From contig PCWC01000013.1 in NCBI GenBank assembly GCA_002787175.1, positions 1-21,014 of the forward strand: a DNA stretch of 21,014 nucleotides. Direction: 5' to 3'. This document shows positions 14,767 to 21,014 of the stretch, piece by piece. Source of the stretch: Parcubacteria group bacterium CG11_big_fil_rev_8_21_14_0_20_39_22. Lineage in GTDB: Bacteria > Patescibacteriota > Minisyncoccia > Phycocordibacterales > GCA-002787175. The translations under genes and the position numbers were made by a program. How positions within the stretch are numbered: position 1 is the first letter of the stretch; each line of letters opens with the position of its first letter. The notes under the pieces were generated by a model that saw nothing but the letters and a program-made list of their open reading frames with translations, was not told the origin of the DNA and searched no databases.

Positions 14767-15981
14767 ATGACTACCCTAACAAAACGAAGATTTTCAACCT
14801 CACAACAGGACCTTAAGATACCTGGACATCCAATAGCTTTCCATTACGGTTTTGAACCGATTCCCTCTCCCGTCGTGCGCAGACAAGACATATCTTTGGT
14901 GAGGGAAATCAATAACGATAGTTATAAGAGATCAAACAAAGTATTTTTTAACCCCGAAGAAAAAGTAGCGCTGCTTAGAGAAGTCAGGGATATTTATGGA
15001 TCAGACGACGATGCTCCTCTTTTCCTCTATCATGAAAAAGATATAGAAACGCCTAGTTTCGAGACTTCCATCAATCAAAAATCATCATCAAGACCTTCAA
15101 AAAGTATAAGACTCGACATTATTGGGACTGAAAAGAGTGTTGCTGAAGCTATCTTGCTTCAAACTGCCCTTCATATACTAAGCGACGAGGGTCACAAAGA
15201 TGTTACTGTTTATATAAACAGTCTCGGTGACAAAGAATCATTAAACCGATTCTCAAAAGAGCTTACTGGTTATTACAAGTCACAGATGAATGAACTACCG
15301 GCAACCTGCAGAAACGCACTAAAAGATGATATCTTCTCCCTCTTGTCGTGTGTACAACATGATAAATGTTCAATACTCAAGGAAGATGCTCCTAAATCAA
15401 TAGCTTTTTTGACAGAATCAAGTCGAAAGCATTTCAAAGAAGTGCTTGAGCATCTGGAAACATTTAATGTCCCCTACAAAATACACAACTATCTTGTCGG
15501 CAATAAATCATTTTCAAGTCGGACACTGTTTGAAATAAAAAGAGTGAGCGATAATTTGTATGAGACGCCCCTCGCTTGTGGAATGCGTTACGACTATATC
15601 AGCAAGAAAATGGGGTTCAAGAAAGATATGCCTTCCGCTGGTATTGAAATTATTTTACCAAAAAAGACTTCGATAAAAACACTTGCAAGACCGAAGCGTC
15701 CGAAAGTCGGCTTTGTACACCTCGGATTCGAAGCTCGACTCAAAAGCCTTTCTGTACTGCAAATGCTTCACGAAGCAAAAATACCGGTTGCACACGAACT
15801 TACTTCAGACAGAATCGGTCCTCAATTACTTAAAGTCGAACGTTTATCCTTGCCTTTTATGCTTATAATGGGGCAAAAAGAAGCTATGGAAAAAACCATA
15901 ATTGTAAGGAACTCCATTACCCGAGAACAAGAAACTTTACCGATCGACGATATAAGACGATACCTTGAGACGGTGCTTTGA
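14767..15981 (+). CDS. Histidyl-tRNA synthetase-like protein lacking catalytic motifs
   Basis: A 404-residue protein recognisable as a HisRS paralogue by its order of landmarks: YGFEPIPSP (residues 27-35), LDIIG (116-120), YINSLGD (149-155), LFEIKR (254-259), a GMRYD remnant of motif 3 (272-276), and a C-terminal anticodon-binding-like domain (about 310-404, with VGFVHLG and a HELTSDR segment). The catalytic motifs are changed. The motif 2 region (about 84-116) has no R-x-E-R-P or GRxREF. The histidine-site RGLDYY is replaced by VGNKSFS (244-250). GGGRYD is now CGMRYD. It is unlikely to aminoacylate. It may be a regulatory or tRNA-binding protein, as with HisZ, another catalytically inactive HisRS relative. 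Its partner is unknown; it shares an operon with lepB. Confidence 0.75.
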   Translation: MTTLTKRRFSTSQQDLKIPGHPIAFHYGFEPIPSPVVRRQDISLVREINNDSYKRSNKVFFNPEEKVALLREVRDIYGSDDDAPLFLYHEKDIETPSFETSINQKSSSRPSKSIRLDIIGTEKSVAEAILLQTALHILSDEGHKDVTVYINSLGDKESLNRFSKELTGYYKSQMNELPATCRNALKDDIFSLLSCVQHDKCSILKEDAPKSIAFLTESSRKHFKEVLEHLETFNVPYKIHNYLVGNKSFSSRTLFEIKRVSDNLYETPLACGMRYDYISKKMGFKKDMPSAGIEIILPKKTSIKTLARPKRPKVGFVHLGFEARLKSLSVLQMLHEAKIPVAHELTSDRIGPQLLKVERLSLPFMLIMGQKEAMEKTIIVRNSITREQETLPIDDIRRYLETVL

Positions 15982-16366
15982 AGAATAGCTGTTAGGAGGA
16001 ATCATGTAACGTGTAACTTGTAGCATGTAACAGAAGGCACAGGATGTGAAGAGTGGATCAGAATAGTTTGTAAAGTAGAAAGTTAAGAGAAGGATAATAG
16101 CTTTTAGCTGCAAGGTGTTAGCTTTTAGGATTTGAGAAAAGGTAATTTTTAATTTTCAAACGAAAGCATCCAGACATCCTTTTCTCTTAAAGTCACCTAT
16201 TCGAGTTTCATTATTTAAAAATTGTAAATTGAAACATTATTTACAAAAATTCAAAAATTACAAAATTTAAAAATTGCCCTCTCCTAAAGAGGTTGCCCCA
16301 ACCCTTTTTTCGTGTTACATGTTATACGTTACATGCTTCATGCTTTACCCTAAAAGCTATTTTCGG
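15982..16366. repeat. Gene-free spacer of short-word repeats
   Basis: No gene is visible. catgtaacgtgtaac (16003-16017) is an inverted copy of 16321-16335 (14 of 15). tagcttttag words at about 16098-16135 oppose taaaagcta at 16350-16359. A block at about 16200-16275 is built from aaaaattg/ttacaaaa/aaattt words. The same words occur in the spacers at 7501-7707 and 11558-11778. These look like nested mobile or slippage-derived repeats rather than regulatory DNA. Confidence 0.65.
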
Positions 16367-16395
16367 TTGCATACTTAAATACCCTATGTTATAGT
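16367..16395 (+). promoter_or_regulatory. Promoter of the S21-like gene (near-leaderless)
   Basis: -35 ttgcat (16367-16372), 17-nt spacer, -10 tatagt (16390-16395). The ATG at 16406 is only 10 nt beyond the -10, so the mRNA would have a leader of a few nucleotides or none. Confidence 0.7.
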
Positions 16396-16405
16396 TCTAC
16401 CCACT

Positions 16406-16654
16406 ATGGCAACAAACGTAGAAGTCTCAAAAAACAGCAACGAAAACAATACCGGCATAATTCGTCGTTTTACTAGGCGAGTCCAAGGATCTGGTATTCT
16501 TCCACGTGTCCGAAGTATCCGATACGCTGGCAGAAATTTGTCAAAGTACACTCGAAAGAGACAAGCTCTTAAGTCGATTCGACGTAAAGAAGAAGTCGAA
16601 AAACTAATAAAGCTTGGGAAAATGGTTGAAAAGCAAGGACGACGTCGCCGATAA
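16406..16654 (+). CDS. rpsU: Ribosomal protein S21 family (bS21-like)
   Basis: An 82-residue, very basic protein. The middle matches the S21 pattern IxRRFxRxVxxxGILxxVRxxRY followed by LSKYTRKRQALKSIRRKEE (about residues 20-64), i.e. two basic helices. The N-terminal 17 residues are a polar, Asn-rich extension not typical of E. coli S21 (71 residues). S21 sits near the 3' end of 16S rRNA and contacts the anti-Shine-Dalgarno region, which matters in an organism with few Shine-Dalgarno sequences. The next gene starts 3 nt (TTG) or 36 nt (ATG) later. Confidence 0.7.
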   Translation: MATNVEVSKNSNENNTGIIRRFTRRVQGSGILPRVRSIRYAGRNLSKYTRKRQALKSIRRKEEVEKLIKLGKMVEKQGRRRR

Positions 16655-16689
16655 TCTTGAGAAATCCAACCACTAATATCTATAACTAT

Positions 16690-17082
16690 ATGAGTTCAAC
16701 ATTTTCGGTAACTCATAACACAAAAGGCAGTCCTTCACTTATAAAAGGACTGCATTTTGTTGATATAAAAAATGAGGTTTTAGGCAAGGATTACAAGCTT
16801 TCACTTGTTTTTGTCGGAACAAAGCGAATGAGCACAATCAATCGTACTTACAGGAAAAAAGATTCTGCTACAGACATTTTAAGTTTTCCGCTGGAAGTTG
16901 ATTCGGGAGAAATTTTTATTTGCCCTCAGTATGCGGCAAAAAAATCAAAGGAGTTTGAGCGACCGCTTAAGAATTTCTTAACTTTCTTGTTTATACACGG
17001 ACTTTTTCATTTGAAAGGTTTGACTCATGGTAGTACAATGGAAAGGAAAGAACGTGAAATTAGGGGTAAGTTTGGTATATAG
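16690..17082 (+). CDS. ybeY: Endoribonuclease YbeY (rRNA maturation)
   Basis: A single-strand-specific metal-dependent RNase that helps 16S rRNA 3'-end maturation and ribosome quality control. The zinc signature H-x3-H-x5-H is present as HGLFHLKGLTH near the C-terminus, preceded by the usual NRTYRKKDSATDILSFPL segment (family: N-x-x-Y-R-x-x-D-x-x-T-D-V-L-S-F-P). I take the ATG at 16690; a TTG at 16657 would add 11 residues. At about 130 residues it is slightly short. It is downstream of the S21-like gene with no gap for another promoter, so both 30S factors are likely co-expressed. Confidence 0.88.
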   Translation: MSSTFSVTHNTKGSPSLIKGLHFVDIKNEVLGKDYKLSLVFVGTKRMSTINRTYRKKDSATDILSFPLEVDSGEIFICPQYAAKKSKEFERPLKNFLTFLFIHGLFHLKGLTHGSTMERKEREIRGKFGI

Positions 17083-17155
17083 ATTCCTTTCCGTTTCTTC
17101 GCGATACACCGCATGATATTTTTTCGGTTTCTAATCTAATAATTCAAACTTTAAA

Positions 17156-18334
17156 ATGACCAGATCCTTATCTGTAGGTATCGATATTGGCACGTACCAT
17201 GTAAAAGTGGTTGTCGCGCAAAATCAAAGAGAAATCGACAAAGGTTTGCCTCGAATTGTGGCTACTGGATTTGCCGAATCAAAAGGTCTGCGTCACGGCT
17301 ACGTCTTAAACCATACCGATGTAACCCAAAGTGTAGAGCTTGCAGTAAGACAAGCTGAAAAATCAGCCGGCATAAAGATACGAAAAGCTCATGTTTCTGT
17401 TGGAGGAATAAGTTTATCGGGTTCAGTTTCGACAGGATCAGTGGTTATAACCAGAGCAGATGGAAATATAACTGACCGAGAAATCGATGAGGTTAGCGAA
17501 GCAAGTCGCGGATCATTACCTCAAAGCGCTTCACAAAATCGCAAGATAATACATACCATACCGATTCAATACAAGATTGATGGAAAGGTTGCACTCGGAA
17601 ATCCTATAGGTATGAAAGGTTCGAAACTCGAGGCAAAAAGTTTGTCCATAAGTGTCTTGGAGCATCATGCTGATGAAATAATTTCTGCAGTGGAAAATGC
17701 CGGAATAATTGTTGAAGAACTTGTGGCGTCTCCGATTGCCGCGAGCATTGTAACACTTACAAAAACCCAGAAAATCGCTGGATGTCTGCTTGCAAACATC
17801 GGCTCAGAAACGGTTTCAATCGTAGTTTACGAAAACGGAATCCCTGTCTCACTTGAGGTTTTCCCTATTGGCTCAAACGATATCACCAATGACATCGCCC
17901 TCGGACTTAAAATACCTCTTGAGGAAGCCGAAGAAGTTAAGAGAGGCAGTCTTATAGGTGCATCTTATCCAAAGAAGAAACTCGATGAGATAGTTACTGC
18001 ACGTTTGTCAGATATCTTCGAGCTTATTGAAGCTCATTTGAAAAAAATAAACCGCAATGAGCTTCTACCAGCAGGAATAGTTCTAACTGGTGGCGGTGCC
18101 AGTATCGAGACAATAGCAGAATTTGCAAAGACCACACTTAAACTACCCTCTCGTATTGCCCCCATATCGCTCGGTGATAAAAACAAAGCCCCCATAAGAG
18201 ACGCTTCTTGGTCTGTAGCTTACGGCCTTTCAATAATCGCTCTGACTGCGGATGATGAGAGTGAAACTCTATTCCCTGCTGTATCAAAGACATTTGGTAA
18301 GATCATCTCTTGGATCAAACAATTCCTACCTTAG
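17156..18334 (+). CDS. ftsA: Cell division protein FtsA
   Basis: An actin-like ATPase of 392 residues that tethers FtsZ to the membrane. Landmarks: phosphate-1 motif SVGIDIGTYHVKVVVA (residues 5-20), the SHS2/1C region with HVSVGGISLSG (about 79-90), phosphate-2 ANIGSETVSIVVYENG (about 222-237), and the adenosine motif VLTGGGASIE (about 309-318). The protein ends in an amphipathic helix, FGKIISWIKQFLP, the membrane-targeting sequence. It is followed by ftsZ on the same strand after 138 nt, the classic pairing, without ftsQ or other dcw genes. Confidence 0.93.
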   Translation: MTRSLSVGIDIGTYHVKVVVAQNQREIDKGLPRIVATGFAESKGLRHGYVLNHTDVTQSVELAVRQAEKSAGIKIRKAHVSVGGISLSGSVSTGSVVITRADGNITDREIDEVSEASRGSLPQSASQNRKIIHTIPIQYKIDGKVALGNPIGMKGSKLEAKSLSISVLEHHADEIISAVENAGIIVEELVASPIAASIVTLTKTQKIAGCLLANIGSETVSIVVYENGIPVSLEVFPIGSNDITNDIALGLKIPLEEAEEVKRGSLIGASYPKKKLDEIVTARLSDIFELIEAHLKKINRNELLPAGIVLTGGGASIETIAEFAKTTLKLPSRIAPISLGDKNKAPIRDASWSVAYGLSIIALTADDESETLFPAVSKTFGKIISWIKQFLP

Positions 18335-18376
18335 TAAGGCTTGAATGGCGTGTTAAAAGCTATATTTAGTCAAGTA

Positions 18377-18405
18377 TTTTGTTTTTAAAGGCTTTCTGTT
18401 ATCAT
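18377..18405 (+). promoter_or_regulatory. Possible promoter for ftsZ
   Basis: -10-like tatcat (18400-18405), 17-nt spacer, poor -35 ttttgt. Between it and the ATG, actgt (about 18430) and acagt (about 18442) could form a small hairpin. No Shine-Dalgarno is seen. Confidence 0.35.
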
Positions 18406-18472
18406 AGTCCTATAAACTTAATATAAAAGACTGTTTATAAGACAGTTTACAAGCCCTAAATTCTTATTTAAT

Positions 18473-19606
18473 ATGCCTCAAGTAAAACCAGAAGTAGAAG
18501 CGTTCGCTCGAATAAAGGTCCTCGGAGTTGGTGGTTCGGGTAAAAATGCCATAAATCATATGATCAATTCCAAGGTCCAAGGAGTTGAATTTATAGCTAT
18601 AAATACTGATGCTCAGGACCTTCACAATTCTCTTGCCAAAAAGAAAATCCATATTGGAAAAAACGTAACCAGAGGTCTCGGCACAGGTATGAATCCAGAG
18701 ATGGGTAAAAGAGCGGTAGATGAGACGAAAGAGGAAGTGCAAGAAGCTGTAAAAGGGGCTGATATGGTATTTATCGCCGGAGGTTGTGGTGGAGGAACTT
18801 TTTCTGGTGCCGCTCCGATTGTTGCAAGGACAGCAAAGGAGCTCGGAGCTCTTACTGTTGCAGTAACCACAAAGCCCTTCTTTTTCGAGGGTCAGCAAAG
18901 ATCACGTATTGCCGAACAAGCTCTTGATGAACTTAGGAAATCTGTTGATGCGATTATTGTTATTCCAAACGACCGACTACTTGCTACCATCGACAAAGGA
19001 ACCACAGCAAAAGACGCTTTTGGGATGTGTGACGATATTTTAAAACAAGCGGTTGAGGGTATTTCAAACCTTATTACCGTTCCAGGTATTATCAACATTG
19101 ACTTCGCCGACATCAGAGCTGTTATGGAAAATGCAGGAAGTGCTCTTATGGGTATCGGTAGTTCATCAGGTGAAAAGAGAGCTGAAGAGGCTGCTCAAGC
19201 TGCAATCAACTCTCCCCTACTCGATCTATCAGTTGCTGGCGCCAAAGGCGTGCTATTCTCGATTGCGGGTGGTGATGACCTTACAATGTTTGAAATACAA
19301 GATGCCGCAAAGATCATAACTGAGTCAATTGATCCAAATGCCAAAGTAATATTCGGTACAATAAGAGATGACAAGCTAAAAAAGGACGAAATTAAAATTA
19401 CCGTTATCGCCTCTGGTTTCCCGGAAGGAATGCCTAAGAAAACATTGTTCCAAGAAGAAAGCGAGACAGCGAACAGTCGAGGAGATATTCATAAAACAGT
19501 TCCAATAATCGGCAAAGATATCCCAAAAGAAGAGAAGAAGTCGACAGAAGACGATGATGATGATTGGGGTGCAGTACCAGCATTTCTTCGGAGATCTAAG
19601 AAGTAA
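18473..19606 (+). CDS. ftsZ: Cell division GTPase FtsZ with altered GTP signature
   Basis: The tubulin-like GTPase that builds the division ring, 377 residues. The N-terminal VLGVGGSGKNAINHM (16-30), NTDAQDL and TRGLGTGMNPEMGK are conserved. The tubulin signature, normally GGGTGTG, reads GGGTFSG (residues 106-112). The T7 loop is normal: GIINIDFADIRAVM, with both aspartates, so GTP hydrolysis chemistry should persist. The variable linker is short and acidic (DDDDDWG) and ends in the conserved C-terminal peptide VPAFLRRSKK that binds FtsA. Phe110 and Ser111 are clear in the DNA (18800-18805). Whether this is typical for its lineage I cannot tell. Confidence 0.93.
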   Translation: MPQVKPEVEAFARIKVLGVGGSGKNAINHMINSKVQGVEFIAINTDAQDLHNSLAKKKIHIGKNVTRGLGTGMNPEMGKRAVDETKEEVQEAVKGADMVFIAGGCGGGTFSGAAPIVARTAKELGALTVAVTTKPFFFEGQQRSRIAEQALDELRKSVDAIIVIPNDRLLATIDKGTTAKDAFGMCDDILKQAVEGISNLITVPGIINIDFADIRAVMENAGSALMGIGSSSGEKRAEEAAQAAINSPLLDLSVAGAKGVLFSIAGGDDLTMFEIQDAAKIITESIDPNAKVIFGTIRDDKLKKDEIKITVIASGFPEGMPKKTLFQEESETANSRGDIHKTVPIIGKDIPKEEKKSTEDDDDDWGAVPAFLRRSKK

Positions 19607-19786
19607 GACAGATTCAAGATTTATGATTTAAGATTCATAAGTCAAGAATTAAATGACAAAATAAAAGATTTACAATACATTAGTAATAAAGAATTCGAAG
19701 ACGCTATCATTAAATCAGAAACAACGCATAAACTGTTACAAGGACTAATAAAGAAATTGAAAGAATTCTTGAATCCTGAATCTTAA
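19607..19786 (+). pseudogene. Remnant of a four-helix-bundle (23S rRNA intervening-sequence type) gene
   Basis: In the ftsZ frame after its stop, an open stretch of 59 codons without any ATG ends at TAA 19784-19786. Its residues include ISQELNDKIKDLQYISNKEF followed by ETTHKLLQGLIKKLKEFLN. This resembles the last helix pair of the four-helix-bundle family (TIGR02436, 23S rRNA intervening-sequence protein), in which a GYI-s-EEF turn precedes a final helix ending LxGLIKxLKK. The N-terminal half is missing. It is bounded by inverted repeats, so it is probably the decayed cargo of a small element. Confidence 0.55.
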
Positions 19787-19796
19787 ATCATGAATC
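19618..19796. repeat. 179-bp element bounded by 33-bp inverted repeats
   Basis: Arms 19618-19650 and 19764-19796 are inverted repeats with 29 of 33 positions identical and no gaps. Each contains the internally repetitive word gattcatgatttaagattca. The right arm supplies the ATG and first two codons of the flavoprotein gene (start 19790). The space between the arms carries the four-helix-bundle remnant. Confidence 0.8.
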
Positions 19797-20719
19797 AAAC
19801 AAATGACTTAACAATTATCGGAGGAGGTCCAGCGGGAGTTGCCGCAGCGGTTTACGCCTCAAGAAAGCGACTAAAAACTATATTTATCGCAAAAGAATGG
19901 GGTGGCCAAAGCATAGTATCGGACGGAATTGAAAACTGGATAGGTACAGTTAAAATACCAGGAAGTGATCTCGCTAAGCAATTTGAATCTCATGTAAGAG
20001 CGTATGCCGGTGATATAGTTTCAATAAAAGTGCCTGAGGAAGTTGTCGAGATAAAAAAGGATGGCGATAATTTTACAGTAAAGACCGACAAAGACACCTA
20101 CACATCAAAAACAATCCTGATCGCAACAGGGTCTCATAGGCGTAAGCTTCAAGTCCCTGGAGCAGAACGTCTCGAGCACAGAGGCATCACATACTGTGCC
20201 TCTTGTGATGGACCTCTTTTTTCTGATATGGATGTTGCGGTTATCGGCGGAGGCAATGCCGGTTTTGAAAGTGCGGCACAATTGCTTGCCTATACAAAAA
20301 GTGTAACCTTACTCAACCGACGCGACCAATTTAAAGCTGATCCAATAACAGTAAAAAAGGTTCTGCAAGACCCTAAAATGCGAGCTATCACAAATGCTGA
20401 GCTTTTAGAAATAAAAGGAGATAAATTTGTTGAAGGTCTTACATACAAAGACGTCGAGTCTGGTGAGATAAAAGAGCTGACGGTCAAGGGTATTTTTGCC
20501 GAAATCGGCTCTATTCCTACAAGCGGGTTCGTCGAGGACTTGGTTGAACTTGATGAGTACAAGCGAATCAAAATAGATCCTTGGACCCAAAAAACAAACT
20601 TGGAAGGTCTTTGGGCGGCAGGTGATTGTACAAATATAAGATATCATCAAAACAATATTGCGGCAGGTGATGCAGTAAGAGCGCTTGAGGATATCTATGT
20701 TTATCTAAAGGCGAGGTAG
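19790..20719 (+). CDS. trxB: Thioredoxin reductase-like FAD/NAD(P)H flavoprotein
   Basis: A 309-residue low-molecular-weight thioredoxin-reductase family protein. FAD-binding TIIGGGPAGVAAAVYASR (8-25), the redox pair Cys136/Cys139 in YCASCDGPLF, the NAD(P)H-binding VIGGGNAGFESAAQLL (151-166), the NRRDQFKAD segment, and the C-terminal FAD motif GLWAAGDCTN. The C-terminal pattern (EIGSIPTSGF, then IAAGDAVRAL) is also like the reductase domain of AhpF, but the AhpF N-terminal domain is absent. It would pass electrons from NAD(P)H to a thioredoxin or peroxiredoxin system; neither is in the window. The start codon lies within the arm of an inverted repeat, so the element may have changed the gene's 5' end. 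Confidence 0.85.
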   Translation: MNQTNDLTIIGGGPAGVAAAVYASRKRLKTIFIAKEWGGQSIVSDGIENWIGTVKIPGSDLAKQFESHVRAYAGDIVSIKVPEEVVEIKKDGDNFTVKTDKDTYTSKTILIATGSHRRKLQVPGAERLEHRGITYCASCDGPLFSDMDVAVIGGGNAGFESAAQLLAYTKSVTLLNRRDQFKADPITVKKVLQDPKMRAITNAELLEIKGDKFVEGLTYKDVESGEIKELTVKGIFAEIGSIPTSGFVEDLVELDEYKRIKIDPWTQKTNLEGLWAAGDCTNIRYHQNNIAAGDAVRALEDIYVYLKAR

Positions 20720-20730
20720 ATTTACAACAA

Positions 20731-20767
20731 AAACAAACGGCTCAACGCGTTGAGCCGTTTGTTTTTT
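20731..20767 (+). terminator. Terminator of trxB
   Basis: A perfect 34-bp palindrome (20731-20764; core cggctcaacg/cgttgagccg) followed by a T-run to 20767. Because it is symmetrical with an upstream A-run, it may also stop transcription of the tRNA from the other strand. Confidence 0.9.
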
Positions 20768-20799
20768 ACTTATCACCATCCTCGCTCGAAGACTCGCTG

Positions 20800-20873
20800 T
20801 GCGCGCTGAGGAATTCGAATCCCCGGCCTTCTCAACGTCAATGAGACGCTCTAACCAACTGAGCTAAGCGCGC
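20800..20873 (-). tRNA. tRNA-Val (anticodon GAC)
   Basis: On the minus strand, GCGCGCT...AGCGCGC forms a perfect 7-bp acceptor stem, with D arm GCTC/GAGC, anticodon arm TCTCA-TTGACGT-TGAGA (anticodon GAC, decoding GUC/GUU), T arm GGGGA-TTCGAAT-TCCTC, and discriminator A. Length 74 nt. CCA is not encoded, so it must be added by a CCA-adding enzyme. The G53-C61 pair of the T arm is replaced by A-T, a small oddity. Confidence 0.93.
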
Positions 20874-21014
20874 GCATATATCTACGTCGCCAATGATACC
20901 ACAAATTAAAATTTCTCGACAATGTTAGTCTTGTCCAATCCCCAATGTCCCCTGAAATGACATATCGGTTTAACGCAAATGTCCCCCAAACGGGGAACAT
21001 TGCAAAATTGCCGT
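20874..21014. other. Gene-free right end with tgtccc-type inverted repeats
   Basis: No gene is seen. 20934-20958 carries the inverted partner of 34-59. aatgtccccc and ggggaacatt (20978-21001) form a second palindrome on the same word (9 of 10 pairs around an aaac loop). Repeated aatgtcccc-type ends suggest an insertion-sequence boundary just outside or at the edge of the window. Confidence 0.5.

Noticed and set aside
14767..15981. Functional histidyl-tRNA synthetase
   Set aside because: All three catalytic signatures (motif 2 arginines, RGLDYY, GGGRYD) are replaced, so a catalytic call is not supported.
15982..16366. CRISPR array or tandem repeats
   Set aside because: The repeated words are short, unevenly spaced and in opposed orientations, with no uniform repeat-spacer periodicity and no cas genes nearby.

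Overview
The window looks like a chromosomal segment of a small-genome bacterium of the Candidate Phyla Radiation (Patescibacteria, most like Parcubacteria/Paceibacteria). This rests on gene content and style: an array of small two-helix T4SS_pilin-like proteins, compact core genes with few strong Shine-Dalgarno sequences, several promoters placed so close to start codons that transcripts would be leaderless, degenerate versions of familiar enzymes (a HisRS-like protein, an MBL-fold protein), and spacers full of short-word inverted repeats. UGA is used as a stop, so the recoded Gracilibacteria/Absconditabacteria are unlikely. The assignment is inference, not a database result.

Layout. 215-2640: promoter, then an SPFH-domain membrane protein overlapping by 4 nt with an unrecognised membrane protein, closed by terminators. 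2732-7520 (minus): six pilin-like membrane proteins in tandem, a membrane-anchored solute-binding protein translationally close to the array, and a class I methyltransferase. A 97-bp repeat in inverted orientation (3663-3759 and 7521-7617) brackets the larger part of this cluster. 7715-11508 (minus): gyrA, a small one-helix protein, and an MBL-fold protein lacking the usual metal-binding motif; a 201-bp palindromic element sits just upstream of gyrA. 11786-13266: strong promoter, about 240-nt structured leader, ribosomal protein S1, and a bidirectional terminator shared with pth. 13282-15981: pth diverging from lepB, and a catalytically dead-looking histidyl-tRNA synthetase paralogue. 16367-19606: an S21-type ribosomal protein, ybeY, ftsA, ftsZ. 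19607-20767: an inverted-repeat-bounded remnant of a four-helix-bundle gene, a thioredoxin-reductase-like flavoprotein and its terminator. 20800-20873: tRNA-Val(GAC) on the minus strand.

How it fits together. Most genes are housekeeping: DNA topology (gyrA), translation (S1, S21, Pth, YbeY, tRNA-Val), secretion (LepB), division (FtsA-FtsZ) and redox (TrxB). The accessory part is the pilin/solute-binding cluster, probably a cell-surface system, with no ATPase or permease in the window. The most interesting signals are the non-coding elements bounded by inverted repeats at five or more spacers (one with a recognisable four-helix-bundle remnant), the structured leader of S1 with two mutually exclusive pairings, a perfect 5' hairpin on the pilin mRNA, a changed GTP-binding signature in FtsZ (GGGTFSG instead of GGGTGTG), and the HisRS-like protein that has lost every catalytic motif but kept its fold landmarks.
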